A DNA stretch of 64,000 nt, taken from the NCBI GenBank assembly GCA_937911045.1, contig CALEPX010000012.1, positions 40,818 through 104,817 of the forward strand. Direction: 5' to 3'. Shown one piece after another: positions 27,684-36,054 of this stretch. Numbering within the stretch: the first letter of the stretch is position 1; every line of letters begins with the position of its first letter. The DNA comes from an uncultured Fretibacterium sp. GTDB taxonomy: Bacteria > Synergistota > Synergistia > Synergistales > Aminobacteriaceae. The notes under the pieces are model-generated. The model searched no databases and had not been told where the DNA came from. It was given only the letters and a program-made list of their open reading frames with translations. Position numbers and translations under genes: made by a program.

Positions 27684-28046
27684 ATGGGTAAGAAAGTTCT
27701 TATAGTTGATGACGCGGCGTTCATGCGCATGATGCTTAAGGATATATTGACCAAGAACGATTTCGAAGTCGTCGCTGAAGCAGAAAACGGCAAAGCTGGT
27801 GTCGAAGCTTATCAGAAATATAAGCCTGATATTATCACGATGGATATAACGATGCCCGAAATGAACGGTATCGAAGCGGTTAAAGCGATCAAAGCTCTTG
27901 ACCCGGGTGTGAAGATTGTCATGGTTTCAGCAATGGGTCAGCAGCCAATGGTAATCGAAGCAATTCAAGCCGGAGCGAATGATTTTATCGTTAAGCCGTT
28001 CCAGCCGGAGAGAGTTGTCGAAGCCATTACGAAAGTCCTAGCGTAA
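27684..28046 (+). CDS. cheY: Chemotaxis response regulator CheY
   Basis: A single receiver domain of 120 residues. Acidic pocket Asp9/Asp10, phosphorylation site Asp54 (TMDITMPEMNG), switch residue Ser82 and Lys104 (FIVKPF) are all present. Phosphorylated CheY binds the N-termini of FliM/FliY to change rotation. It lies between fliN and fliO as in Clostridia-like flagellar operons. Confidence 0.94.
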   Translation: MGKKVLIVDDAAFMRMMLKDILTKNDFEVVAEAENGKAGVEAYQKYKPDIITMDITMPEMNGIEAVKAIKALDPGVKIVMVSAMGQQPMVIEAIQAGANDFIVKPFQPERVVEAITKVLA

Positions 28047-28094
28047 AAGTAATTAGCAATTTTCTCGCGCGAACATGTCCAGTTATGTCAAGTT

Positions 28095-28376
28095 ATGTCT
28101 GTTGAAGCGTTATATTTCGCGAAAGTTCTTGTAACGCTTGCGGTATTCTGTGTAGGTGCGGTGATTTTCGTGCGCTACATGAAGTCTAAAGGACGTGTCG
28201 GCGATTCTGATAATGTGAAGATAATTGCGTCCCTGCGCCTGAGTGTCAGGGACATGTTTTTTGTGCTGCGATGCGGCGATTATGTTCTTGCGATTGTGAT
28301 TTCTGGAAATTCCGGAGCGCGATTGATGGGCAGGTGGACTTATGACGAGTGGATTAATGCCAAGACTGAGAAATAA
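28095..28376 (+). CDS. fliO: Flagellar biosynthetic protein FliO (FliZ-like)
   Basis: The 93-residue protein has one N-terminal membrane helix (about 6-27) followed by IIASLRLSVRDMFFVLRCGDYVLAI, the FliO-type small beta domain. FliO helps assemble the FliP ring of the flagellar export gate. It is recognised by fold pattern and by its position just before fliP, whose start it overlaps by 35 bases. Confidence 0.75.
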   Translation: MSVEALYFAKVLVTLAVFCVGAVIFVRYMKSKGRVGDSDNVKIIASLRLSVRDMFFVLRCGDYVLAIVISGNSGARLMGRWTYDEWINAKTEK

Positions 28377-29223
28377 ATTCTGGATTGTGATTCTCGTGAT
28401 TATTTGCGTGTTAATTTCCGCGGATTTTTCGAGTGCAGCTCAGAGTTCCCGGAGTTCAAGCGCGAGTTCTAGTTCAAGCTCTGGTTCTGGAAATTCAAGT
28501 TCGAGTTCAAGTTCGAGCGTGAATCTGAATACGAATTTGCCGTTGCCATCGGTTCAGTTTGGGATAGGTCGTGCGGATTCACCTGCTGATGTTGCGTTGA
28601 CGCTGCAAGTTCTGGCATTGATGACGGTGTTGAGCCTTGTGCCGGCGATTTTGCTAATGCTTACGAGTTTCACGCGAATAATAATCGTTTTGGGATTCGT
28701 CCAGAGAGCGATCGGTTTGCAGCAATCACCCCCGCAGCAGGTTGTGGCAGGTTTGGCGTTGTTCTTGACGCTGTTCACGATGTATCCGACTTGGAATCGA
28801 GTTTACGTTGACGCAATCGAGCCGTACATGTCCGGGAATATCCAGATTGATGAAGCTTGGGACAGGACGATTGAGCCAGTTCGTAATTTCATGTTCAGGT
28901 ACACGCGTCAGGAAGAATTGTCGTTAATCGTATCTATGTCTGAAATTGACAGACCAGCGAATCAGAATGACGTGCCAACACGAGTATTAGTTCCTGCGTT
29001 TATGCTCAGCGAATTGAAAACGGCGTTTCAAATGGGAGTTGTGATTTATATTCCGTTCATAGTTGTTGACATGGTTGTTTCGAGCGTGCTGCTTGCGATG
29101 GGCATGATGATGCTGCCGCCGATGATGATCTCGCTGCCGTTCAAGATATTATTATTCGTTATGGCTGATGGCTGGAATCTTGTGGTCGTTAGCATATTGA
29201 AGAGCTTCACAAACGTGCCGTAA
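28342..29223 (+). CDS. fliP: Flagellar export gate protein FliP
   Basis: A signal peptide (to about residue 33) is followed by a long Ser-rich stretch (about 34-60) not usual in FliP. The core follows: SFTRIIIVLGFVQRAIG, QSPPQQVVAGLALFLT and the C-terminal LMLPPMMISLPFKI-type motif. FliP forms the export gate pore with FliQ and FliR. The ATG at 28342 is preceded by AGGTGG at a short spacing; ATG 28357 is an alternative. Confidence 0.93.
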   Translation: MTSGLMPRLRNKFWIVILVIICVLISADFSSAAQSSRSSSASSSSSSGSGNSSSSSSSSVNLNTNLPLPSVQFGIGRADSPADVALTLQVLALMTVLSLVPAILLMLTSFTRIIIVLGFVQRAIGLQQSPPQQVVAGLALFLTLFTMYPTWNRVYVDAIEPYMSGNIQIDEAWDRTIEPVRNFMFRYTRQEELSLIVSMSEIDRPANQNDVPTRVLVPAFMLSELKTAFQMGVVIYIPFIVVDMVVSSVLLAMGMMMLPPMMISLPFKILLFVMADGWNLVVVSILKSFTNVP

Positions 29224-29236
29224 AAATTTCTCGTGG

Positions 29237-29280
29237 AGATTGATTGAGATTGATTGAGTGAGATTGATTGAGTGAAAGTG
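29237..29280 (+). repeat. AGATTGATTG tandem repeats before fliQ
   Basis: Three copies of AGATTGATTG begin at 29237, 29247 and 29261; the last two are followed by AGTG. They fill the fliP-fliQ gap, leaving fliQ with only a weak ribosome site. Confidence 0.75.
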
Positions 29281-29291
29281 AGTGAGTTAGA

Positions 29292-29567
29292 ATGCAGACG
29301 ACTGTGTTGAGTTTGTCGGATATTATGAGCGAGGCGATTTGGACGATGTTGTCAGTCGTGTTGCCGATATTGCTCGTTGCTATGGTCGTGGGATTGTTAA
29401 TCGGAATTTTGCAGACAGCTACGTCGATTCAGGAGCAGACGCTGATATTTATTCCCAAAATTTTGGCAGTGTTCTTGTGTATAGTTTTATTATCGCCGTG
29501 GATGGGACAGAAAATGCTCATGATGACGCGCGAAATTCTCGGACAGCTTGAGCGATTCGTGAATTAA
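29292..29567 (+). CDS. fliQ: Flagellar export gate protein FliQ
   Basis: The 91-residue protein has two membrane helices and the FliQ signature GILQTATSIQEQTLIFIPKI. Its stop overlaps the fliR ATG (TAATG). Confidence 0.95.
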   Translation: MQTTVLSLSDIMSEAIWTMLSVVLPILLVAMVVGLLIGILQTATSIQEQTLIFIPKILAVFLCIVLLSPWMGQKMLMMTREILGQLERFVN

Positions 29568-30364
29568 TGCACGGGATAAACCTTCCAGCGAATCTGATAT
29601 TAGTATACGTATTGCTGCACCTGAGATTTCTTGGCTTGATGTTCAGTTCGCCTGTGTTTGTTTCTGTTATGTCGCCGACGCCGTTGAGATATATTTTCTC
29701 GGTTATGCTTGCTGTGTGTTCGATTGGGATTATAAAAGCTGACGAGATACCGTTGATATATTTCGACAGCGTGATATTTCTTGGAGTGTTGGGAGTTCGT
29801 GAGTTATTAATCGGCATTGCGCTGGGATTTATTTCGGCGTTACCGTTGCAGGCGTTGCGGGTTGCTGGTGAACAGACAGGAAGTGTAATCGGATTTTCGA
29901 TGGCTCAAGTCATGGATCCGACGACACAGAGCGAGACTTCGATTCTTGGGCAGCTGAATTTCCTGATGGCGTTGTGGTTTTATTTCAGATGGAACGGGCA
30001 TTTGCTGATGGTGCAAAGTCTGATTGAAAGTCTGAAGCTCGTGCCGCTTGGTCAGTTAGTAATTTTTCCGGTGAATGACATGTCGCTGGGAACTTGGCTG
30101 CAAAATTTATTCGTGTTAGCGATTCGCATGGTGATCCCGTTTTATTGCGCGCTTGTTTTGGCAGATATTGGACTTGGATTTCTGGCTAGAACTGTGCCAC
30201 AGATGAATGTGTTTGTCGTGGGATTGCCCGTGAAAGTTGCGTTGGGTTTCATGGTTTTGACGGTTATGCTGCCGTTGACGATGGATTTTATTTTCACGAG
30301 GTTCGAACGATGGATTGAATTTGCGTTGGCAGCGATAGTTTCGTGGCGAGCAGTCGTGCCGTGA
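29567..30364 (+). CDS. fliR: Flagellar export gate protein FliR
   Basis: The 265-residue membrane protein has about six helices and the FliR motifs ALPLQALRVAGEQTG, DPTTQSETSILGQL and QMNVFVVGLPVK. It is the last flagellar gene here. The partner genes flhB and flhA, which normally follow, are absent; a tRNA gene and an opposing operon come next. Confidence 0.95.
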   Translation: MHGINLPANLILVYVLLHLRFLGLMFSSPVFVSVMSPTPLRYIFSVMLAVCSIGIIKADEIPLIYFDSVIFLGVLGVRELLIGIALGFISALPLQALRVAGEQTGSVIGFSMAQVMDPTTQSETSILGQLNFLMALWFYFRWNGHLLMVQSLIESLKLVPLGQLVIFPVNDMSLGTWLQNLFVLAIRMVIPFYCALVLADIGLGFLARTVPQMNVFVVGLPVKVALGFMVLTVMLPLTMDFIFTRFERWIEFALAAIVSWRAVVP

Positions 30365-30385
30365 AAAATTTTTTTGCGGATAAGC

Positions 30386-30414
30386 TTGTCAAAATGCAAA
30401 TCTGCTGTTAAAAT
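30386..30414 (+). promoter_or_regulatory. Promoter of tRNA-Thr
   Basis: TTGTCA (30386-30391) and TAAAAT (30409-30414) have 17-base spacing, 18 bases before the tRNA. Confidence 0.65.
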
Positions 30415-30431
30415 CTTTGCTTGTGAAATAT

Positions 30432-30506
30432 GCCGGTGTGGCTCAGTGGCAGAGCAGCGCACTCGTAATGCGCAGGTCAACGGTTCAAATCCGTTCACCG
30501 GCTCCA
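30432..30506 (+). tRNA. tRNA-Thr (anticodon CGT)
   Basis: The cloverleaf is complete. The acceptor arms GCCGGTG and CACCGGC pair fully, with discriminator T and an encoded CCA. The anticodon stem GCGCA/TGCGC encloses CTCGTAA, giving CGT (reads ACG). The T-arm is GTTCAAATC. Confidence 0.95.
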
Positions 30507-30517
30507 TTTTGTTAAAA

Positions 30518-31873
30518 TTATGCGTTTCTGAGGGAATCAATCAAATTTCGGAGTAACGTCTTATTTCCCCAGAAACTTGTGTGCATATATGAAGCTAAGA
30601 TATTTTTCGTAGAATATCCATCTAAATAGGTGCTTCCGGTGGATATCCGTTTCAGTTCAAATACATTCTCTACATGTTTGTTAATCAATTTTGAGAAATG
30701 GAACTCGTGCGCGTGTATGAGTTCGTTTTTTTTGCACAGAATATTTTCACGCAGAGCTTTAGCTTCGATATAGCCGATTACAGGTCTGTTTGTCATGACG
30801 CAATCGTTTGGGATTACGCCGCACATTTCGAATTTATCGCCGTCAAGATTCGTTATTGATTCACACAGATACATCAAGCCGCCACATTCAGCCAAGATAA
30901 TTTTCCCGGAGTTTGCAGCGTTGAGAATTTGCGCCCGAATTTCGGAATTGTTTTGCAGTTTCGCAGCGTAGATTTCCGGATAGCCTCCGCCGAATAAATA
31001 GCCGTTTGCATCTGGAATTTTCGTGTCGTGAATCGGGCTGAAGAATTTGAGATTGATCCCGGAATTTTTCAAGGCTTCGAGGCTCTCTGAATAATAGAAT
31101 GAGAATGCTTCGTCGTATGCTATAGCGAGTGAAATTTGCGAATCTGAGATTATGCGTGAGATTTGCGTTTGAGTTGTGATTTTTGGATTCGAGTTCGCGA
31201 TTTGCAGTATTGCGTTTAGATTTATATTTTCCGCAAAATTTTCGAGCGCGTCCGGATTAGTAAATTTTTCGAGTTCATTGATCGGGATTAAGCCCAGATG
31301 TCTGTCCGGAAATTTGAGATTCTCATCGCGCTTGATAATGCCCAGAATTTTTATGTCATATTTCGCGAGTTCGTTCGAGATTAATTTCGCGTGAGATTCA
31401 GAGCCAACGCAATTCAGAATTACGCCTGCAAAATTGTGATTTATATACTCGTCGTAATTCTTGAAGCCCATAGCCAGAGCTGCCGCACTTTCTCCGATTG
31501 ATTTCGCATTCAAAACCAGAATCACCGGAACGTTCAGAAATTTCGCAATCTCAGCCGAACTGAATTTCCCACCGTCGTAAAGCCCCATCGCGCCTTCGAT
31601 TATGGCAACGTCGCAATCACGTGAAGTCCGGGCAAAAAGTTCTTTCACGGAATTTTCGCCGATTAGCCATGAATCCAGATTATATACGTCGCAATCACCG
31701 AAAAAGCGCAGATATTTCGTGTCGAGATAATCCGGTCCAGTTTTGTACGCGCAGGTTTTCACGCCGAGTTTTTTCAGGGCACGCAGAATTATGCAGCTTA
31801 TGATTGTTTTGCCGGAATTGGAATTTGCAGCGGAAATTAATATTCCGGGGTTATGACTAGAACTCGTACTCAC
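30518..31873 (-). CDS. cbiA: Cobyrinic acid a,c-diamide synthase
   Basis: It amidates cobyrinate (cobalamin pathway) using ATP and glutamine. The N-terminal P-loop region ISAANSNSGKT and AYKTGPDYLD are typical. The C-terminal class I glutamine amidotransferase domain has the nucleophile in ILAECGGLMYL and FGGGYPE. The length of 451 residues is normal. The start overlaps the upstream Mrr-like gene by 17 bases. Confidence 0.94.
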   Translation of the reverse strand: MSTSSSHNPGILISAANSNSGKTIISCIILRALKKLGVKTCAYKTGPDYLDTKYLRFFGDCDVYNLDSWLIGENSVKELFARTSRDCDVAIIEGAMGLYDGGKFSSAEIAKFLNVPVILVLNAKSIGESAAALAMGFKNYDEYINHNFAGVILNCVGSESHAKLISNELAKYDIKILGIIKRDENLKFPDRHLGLIPINELEKFTNPDALENFAENINLNAILQIANSNPKITTQTQISRIISDSQISLAIAYDEAFSFYYSESLEALKNSGINLKFFSPIHDTKIPDANGYLFGGGYPEIYAAKLQNNSEIRAQILNAANSGKIILAECGGLMYLCESITNLDGDKFEMCGVIPNDCVMTNRPVIGYIEAKALRENILCKKNELIHAHEFHFSKLINKHVENVFELKRISTGSTYLDGYSTKNILASYMHTSFWGNKTLLRNLIDSLRNA

Positions 31874-32414
31874 TGAATGCAGACGGATCGACTGATTTGA
31901 CTTCGACGACTTCTTTCACATTAACGCAGAAATTATGCACGATCATGAGGCGCGCAAGAATATTGCCGTCAATCAAGATTATTTTTTTCTGAGTTGCGTA
32001 ATCCTGAGCGGGTTTTGAGAAGCTTGCATTCGTAACGATTAATCCACGGCCGCCCTTGCGAGATGTCGCGTCTGTGAAGTTGTGCATGTTCCAGCTTGTG
32101 ATTATGCTGCCCTTCTCAAGTTTTCGCGTCTGAAAATATATCGGGCGAAAACCCGGGCGATCTTCGACGATTATTCCCTGAATTGCTGAACTGCTGGCTC
32201 GCCGTCGTGCGTTCTTGAAAACTTCGTAGCCCATTTTTATGAGCAAATCTGTGACAAGCTGTTCGAAGCCTGATGGGGAAAGTGTGTTCAGGTGCGCCAG
32301 AATTTGCTCTGCTATGTATTGATATTCAGATTCGTCGTCAGGATTTATCCCGGAAATATCCCTTTTGTTATTATTAATATTAATATCGTCATTCAAATTT
32401 AATTGTCCGCTCAT
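31857..32414 (-). CDS. Degenerate Mrr-like restriction endonuclease domain protein
   Basis: Residues 46-170 resemble the Mrr catalytic fold: SGFEQLVTDLLIKMGYEV, then QGIIVEDRPGF and PIYFQTRK, then KGGRGLIVTNASFS. In active Mrr proteins the core carries GxGGxDG and QxK. Here those positions read ASSSAIQG and Q95-T-R97, so the acidic residue and lysine appear lost. The N-terminus has a run encoding NDDININNNK. It overlaps both the upstream cobU (26 bases) and the downstream cbiA (17 bases). It is probably a DNA-binding or inactive relative; the family call is by eye. Confidence 0.6.
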   Translation of the reverse strand: MSGQLNLNDDININNNKRDISGINPDDESEYQYIAEQILAHLNTLSPSGFEQLVTDLLIKMGYEVFKNARRRASSSAIQGIIVEDRPGFRPIYFQTRKLEKGSIITSWNMHNFTDATSRKGGRGLIVTNASFSKPAQDYATQKKIILIDGNILARLMIVHNFCVNVKEVVEVKSVDPSAFSEYEF

Positions 32415-32940
32415 AATTTATTATTATACCCGAAAAAATTTCGCAATTTTCATCACTTTCACTCGCAATTTTCACGTGAAGCCTCCCAAGCAGCTTGATG
32501 TATTTCATGGTAAGTTCGCCGTAAGCAATCCCGTCGGAAAATATATCGTCCGAGACTATTAACAAGATTTTAGCTTTATCCCGCAAATTCGCAATATCAC
32601 GCCAAATTTTCGCGAAGACAATTTCGGGCGAGATCACGCGATTTTCCCGAAACATTTCATTCGCAGCAAGATTTGATAAGCTCTCAAGTAATACTGCGGA
32701 ATTTTCTGGAATTTGATTCAAGATTTCGTTTATGTCTTCGGATTTCTCGATTGTTGTGAAATTCTTGTCTCTGCGCATGAGTTTGTGATTCTGTATTCGT
32801 CGCAGCATTTCCGGGTCTGAGTTATTGATTCTTGATGTCGCGATGTAAATTTTGGGAGAATCTTTTGCAAGTGTTGATAATTTTGCTTCAGCGAGTGAAC
32901 TTTTGCCGCTTGTTGAACTTCCTGATATAAATATTAACAT
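32389..32940 (-). CDS. cobU: Adenosylcobinamide kinase / adenosylcobinamide-phosphate guanylyltransferase
   Basis: The bifunctional CobU/CobP enzyme activates adenosylcobinamide for assembly of the cobalamin nucleotide loop. The P-loop is GSSTSGKSS (7-15). The family block YIATSRINNSDPEMLRRIQNHK is clear. The length of 183 residues is typical. TATAAT on the minus strand lies only 11 bases before the ATG, so the leader may be very short. Confidence 0.88.
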   Translation of the reverse strand: MLIFISGSSTSGKSSLAEAKLSTLAKDSPKIYIATSRINNSDPEMLRRIQNHKLMRRDKNFTTIEKSEDINEILNQIPENSAVLLESLSNLAANEMFRENRVISPEIVFAKIWRDIANLRDKAKILLIVSDDIFSDGIAYGELTMKYIKLLGRLHVKIASESDENCEIFSGIIINYERTIKFE

Positions 32941-33012
32941 GACCTGATATTATTATATGCACACATTCAAATTGCAAGTTTCAAGTTTCAAGTATGGAGG
33001 TTCGAAACGCAC

Positions 33013-33636
33013 ATGAAAGTCAAAGTGAAAATTTGCGGGATTCGCAACGAAATGGAAATAAAGCTTATAAATGATTTCAAACCGGATTATGCTGGATTTA
33101 TATTTTTGCCGAACAGTCGCAGATTTGTCGCGCCAGAATACGCCGGACTTTTACGCGCAAAATTACGCAGCAATATCGAAGCTGTGGGAGTATTTTACGA
33201 TGAGACGCTCAAGACTGTTGCGATGACTGCTGAGATTGCCGGGCTTGATTTAGTGCAGCTTAACGGTCATGAGAACGGCGAGTATATTTCTGCGTTGCGT
33301 GAATACACACGTTGCCGGATTATAAAATCATTCGAGATTCAAACACCGATGGACGTTGAGCGCGCAATGGGTTCGAGAGCGGATTTCATAATGTTGAACG
33401 GCGGCAATAATGACGGCGACAAATTCGATTGGTCATACGTAAGTCATTCACGGCGGAAATATTTTTTATCAGGCGGCTTGAATCCGGAAAATGTAACGCA
33501 AGCTTTATTGTTGAAGCCTGTGCCGTATTGTCTGGACGTTTGTTCAGGTGTCGAGGTAAAACGCCTGAAAGATTTTCGCAAGGTCATGAAGTTCATAAAC
33601 ACAGTTCGTGAATCACAAGCTGAAGTGTTCGAGTAA
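33013..33636 (+). CDS. trpF: Phosphoribosylanthranilate isomerase homologue with changed acid residue
   Basis: TrpF isomerises phosphoribosylanthranilate in tryptophan synthesis. The motifs KICGIR (catalytic base Cys8), GFIFLPNSRR, FLSGGLNPENV and LDVCSGVE are present over 207 residues. The general acid, normally Asp in LLD, is Asn129 in FIMLNGG, and the usual GGTG is replaced by NNDG. Activity may be low or specificity changed. No other trp gene is nearby. GGAGG precedes the start. Confidence 0.85.
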   Translation: MKVKVKICGIRNEMEIKLINDFKPDYAGFIFLPNSRRFVAPEYAGLLRAKLRSNIEAVGVFYDETLKTVAMTAEIAGLDLVQLNGHENGEYISALREYTRCRIIKSFEIQTPMDVERAMGSRADFIMLNGGNNDGDKFDWSYVSHSRRKYFLSGGLNPENVTQALLLKPVPYCLDVCSGVEVKRLKDFRKVMKFINTVRESQAEVFE

Positions 33637-33638
33637 TC

Positions 33639-34493
33639 ATGTTGCTGATATTTTTATCCGGCGTTCTTTGGGGGACGATTGGTATTTTCGAGAAGAGTTT
33701 CGCTGCGTTGGGAGCTGCTGGTTCGATATCGATTTTCCTGAGAATGTCGTTCGCGTTCTTGATAACGTTTGGAATTTCGCTGGTGAAATCTCGGGGGAAA
33801 TGTTTTCACGTGAGCAGGAGAGTTTTGTTAGCGTGTGTTTTGCTCGGGATAATTTCGAACGGGATATTTAATATTTTTTATAGCAATTCGATCAGGATTA
33901 ACGGCATGGCGATCGCTGCGGTTCTGATGTACACTGCGCCGGTGTTCACGTCGATAGCGTCGAAAATTCTGTTCGGTGAGAAATTCTCGCGCGTGAAAAT
34001 TCTGGCTCTTGCGATAAATATTCTCGGCTGCATATTGACTGTAACGGGCGGAAATATTCTGAATCCGCAAGTCTCGTTACTCGGGATTTGCTGCGGAATT
34101 GGCACGGGATTTTGCTACGGAATGGCTCCGGTTTTTGCGAAATTATCCGGCGATGATTCTGATCCGTTGATAGTCAGCGTGTACAGCTTCATGTTCGCGG
34201 CGATATTCTTGGCTGTGTTTGTGCCGCCCGGTCTGGGAATTTTTGAGGCGAAATTTCTCGGACTGGGTTTCCTGTACGGATTGATTCCGACGGCGTTGAC
34301 CTACGTGATATATTACGCAGGGATTGGCAAATTATCGAGTTCGGACATGAGCAAAGTTCCGGTAGTTGCGTCGATTGAACCGGTTACAGCGGTGTTGATT
34401 GGCAGCGTGATTTACTCGGAGCAGATCGGCTTCGTGAATTTAATCGGAATGATTCTTGTAATTTCTGGCATAATATTAGCGATGAGAAAATAA
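33639..34493 (+). CDS. EamA/DMT family exporter
   Basis: Ten predicted membrane helices in 284 residues form two EamA repeats, with GVLWGTIGIF at the start and LIPTALTYVIYYAGIGKLSSS followed by SIEPVTAVLIG in the second half. Such proteins export amino acids or metabolites; the substrate is unknown. It begins two bases after trpF, which could mean an aromatic compound, but this is only context. Confidence 0.85.
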   Translation: MLLIFLSGVLWGTIGIFEKSFAALGAAGSISIFLRMSFAFLITFGISLVKSRGKCFHVSRRVLLACVLLGIISNGIFNIFYSNSIRINGMAIAAVLMYTAPVFTSIASKILFGEKFSRVKILALAINILGCILTVTGGNILNPQVSLLGICCGIGTGFCYGMAPVFAKLSGDDSDPLIVSVYSFMFAAIFLAVFVPPGLGIFEAKFLGLGFLYGLIPTALTYVIYYAGIGKLSSSDMSKVPVVASIEPVTAVLIGSVIYSEQIGFVNLIGMILVISGIILAMRK

Positions 34494-34520
34494 TTTTTTT
34501 GCGAAAGGGTGATTAATTAC

Positions 34521-35306
34521 ATGTCGGAAATGGCAATCGCAATCGGCAATGTCAAAGGCGGAGTCGGCAAAACTACACTGTCGATAATACTGACTGAGTT
34601 AGCTTTGTTCAGGGGCAAGAAAGTTCTCGCGATAGATTTAGATCCGCAGAGGAATTTCAGCGACGGATTGTTATATCTGGGAAATTATTTCAAGAATACG
34701 CTGCGAGTTAAGAAGAATTTGGATTCGGAACGTGACGCAAAAGCTCCGGAAGATCTCGTGATTCTGGATTGCCCGCCAAGTATGAGTGACAGAGTTCGTG
34801 AGGCGATGAGTTTCGCGGACATGGTTCTCGTGCCAATCAGACCGGATGTTTTCTCGATTGTGAATCTGAATATAATTTACAAGACGGTGAATCTCGACAA
34901 GAATAATCAGAAGGCTAAGAATCAATTCCCGATTGTGAAGCTCGGCTTTGATAATTCGAAGATTGCGCGTCATGTTGAGGAGCTGCTGTACGATTGCGAG
35001 TACCCGATTATCGGCGATCTTCCACTGTTGAAGCACATTCCGTATAATATTGCGCGCGGGAATATCTGGTCGGTTGGATTGACTGCGGCTCAACGTGAGT
35101 ATTACAATGCGATTCTGCGCAAAATTGAGAACGCCGTTCAAGTCATCAAGGACACCGGAAAATTCGAGGAAGCCTGGGGAAATGAGAGTGTCGAGGAAAA
35201 TTATTATTACGAAGAAGATGAAGCTGTAGAATCTGAATATGGATCTGAAGCTAAAGCAAGTTCAGAGAAACAGAAATTCCCGGAGAATAGGTTCTTGGGA
35301 AAATAA
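34521..35306 (+). CDS. ParA/Soj-family ATPase without a ParB partner
   Basis: A deviant Walker A (KGGVGKTT, residues 11-18), a Walker A' region (AIDLDPQRN) and LVILDCPPSM identify the ParA family. Such ATPases segregate DNA or position large protein assemblies. No parB or parS is adjacent. The C-terminal about 40 residues are acidic low complexity (EENYYYEEDEAVESEYG). ATG 34521 is preferred over GTG 34509, which overlaps the AAAGGG site. An MipZ/MinD/FlhG-like positioning role is possible but not shown. Confidence 0.85.
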   Translation: MSEMAIAIGNVKGGVGKTTLSIILTELALFRGKKVLAIDLDPQRNFSDGLLYLGNYFKNTLRVKKNLDSERDAKAPEDLVILDCPPSMSDRVREAMSFADMVLVPIRPDVFSIVNLNIIYKTVNLDKNNQKAKNQFPIVKLGFDNSKIARHVEELLYDCEYPIIGDLPLLKHIPYNIARGNIWSVGLTAAQREYYNAILRKIENAVQVIKDTGKFEEAWGNESVEENYYYEEDEAVESEYGSEAKASSEKQKFPENRFLGK

Positions 35307-35328
35307 TTATCAGGAAGGAATGTTTAAC

Positions 35329-36051
35329 ATGAATGTCAAAAAGTTAGAGCAGTTATACGAGGGTAAAGCTAAGAAAGTTTTCGCAACGGATAATCCTGAA
35401 TATTACATCGTGGATTACAAGGACGATGCTACGGCTTTCAACGGGCTTAAGAAAGGCACGATTACCGGCAAGGGCGTGATTAATAACAAGATGAGCAATA
35501 TTATGTTCGCGCTACTCGAAAAGCACGGTGTGAAAACGCATTTTGTCGAGCAACTGAGCGATCGTGAAACACTGGTCAAAGCCGTGAAGATTGTGCCGCT
35601 AGAAATTATCGTTCGCAACGTCGCAGCAGGTTCGTTCTCGAAAAGATACGGTGTCGAAGAAGGGCGCGAATTAAAGAATCCTACGCTGGAATTTTCGCTG
35701 AAGAATGACGAATTGAATGACCCGTTGATTAACGATTATCACATTTTGGCACTCGGAATCGTGAATGAAAAAGAACTCGGTGAGATCAAGACGCTCGCGT
35801 TCAAAGTGAATGACGTTATGCGTGAATTTTTCGCTGGATTGGGCGTGAAGCTGATTGATTTCAAAATCGAAGCTGGCAAATTACCCGACGGAACGATTGT
35901 GCTTGCGGACGAAATTTCACCGGATACGTGCAGATTTTGGGACGCGAAAACTAACGAGAAACTCGACAAGGACAGATTCAGGCGAGATCTTGGCGGCGTA
36001 GAAGAAGCTTATCAGGAAATTTTCAGCCGGATTAACTCGAGCTCGAAATAG
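35329..36051 (+). CDS. purC: Phosphoribosylaminoimidazole-succinocarboxamide synthase
   Basis: SAICAR synthetase of purine synthesis. The motifs LYEGKAKKVF, KDDATAFNG, VPLEIIVRNVAAGS and LADEISPDTCRFWD are diagnostic. The length of 240 residues is standard. AGGAAGGA lies nine bases before ATG 35329. purF begins three bases after its stop. Confidence 0.96.
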   Translation: MNVKKLEQLYEGKAKKVFATDNPEYYIVDYKDDATAFNGLKKGTITGKGVINNKMSNIMFALLEKHGVKTHFVEQLSDRETLVKAVKIVPLEIIVRNVAAGSFSKRYGVEEGRELKNPTLEFSLKNDELNDPLINDYHILALGIVNEKELGEIKTLAFKVNDVMREFFAGLGVKLIDFKIEAGKLPDGTIVLADEISPDTCRFWDAKTNEKLDKDRFRRDLGGVEEAYQEIFSRINSSSK

Positions 36052-36054
36052 ATA

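Noticed and set aside
30361..30385. Terminator after fliR
   Set aside because: There is a T-run (AAAAATTTTTTT) but no convincing GC-rich hairpin before it.
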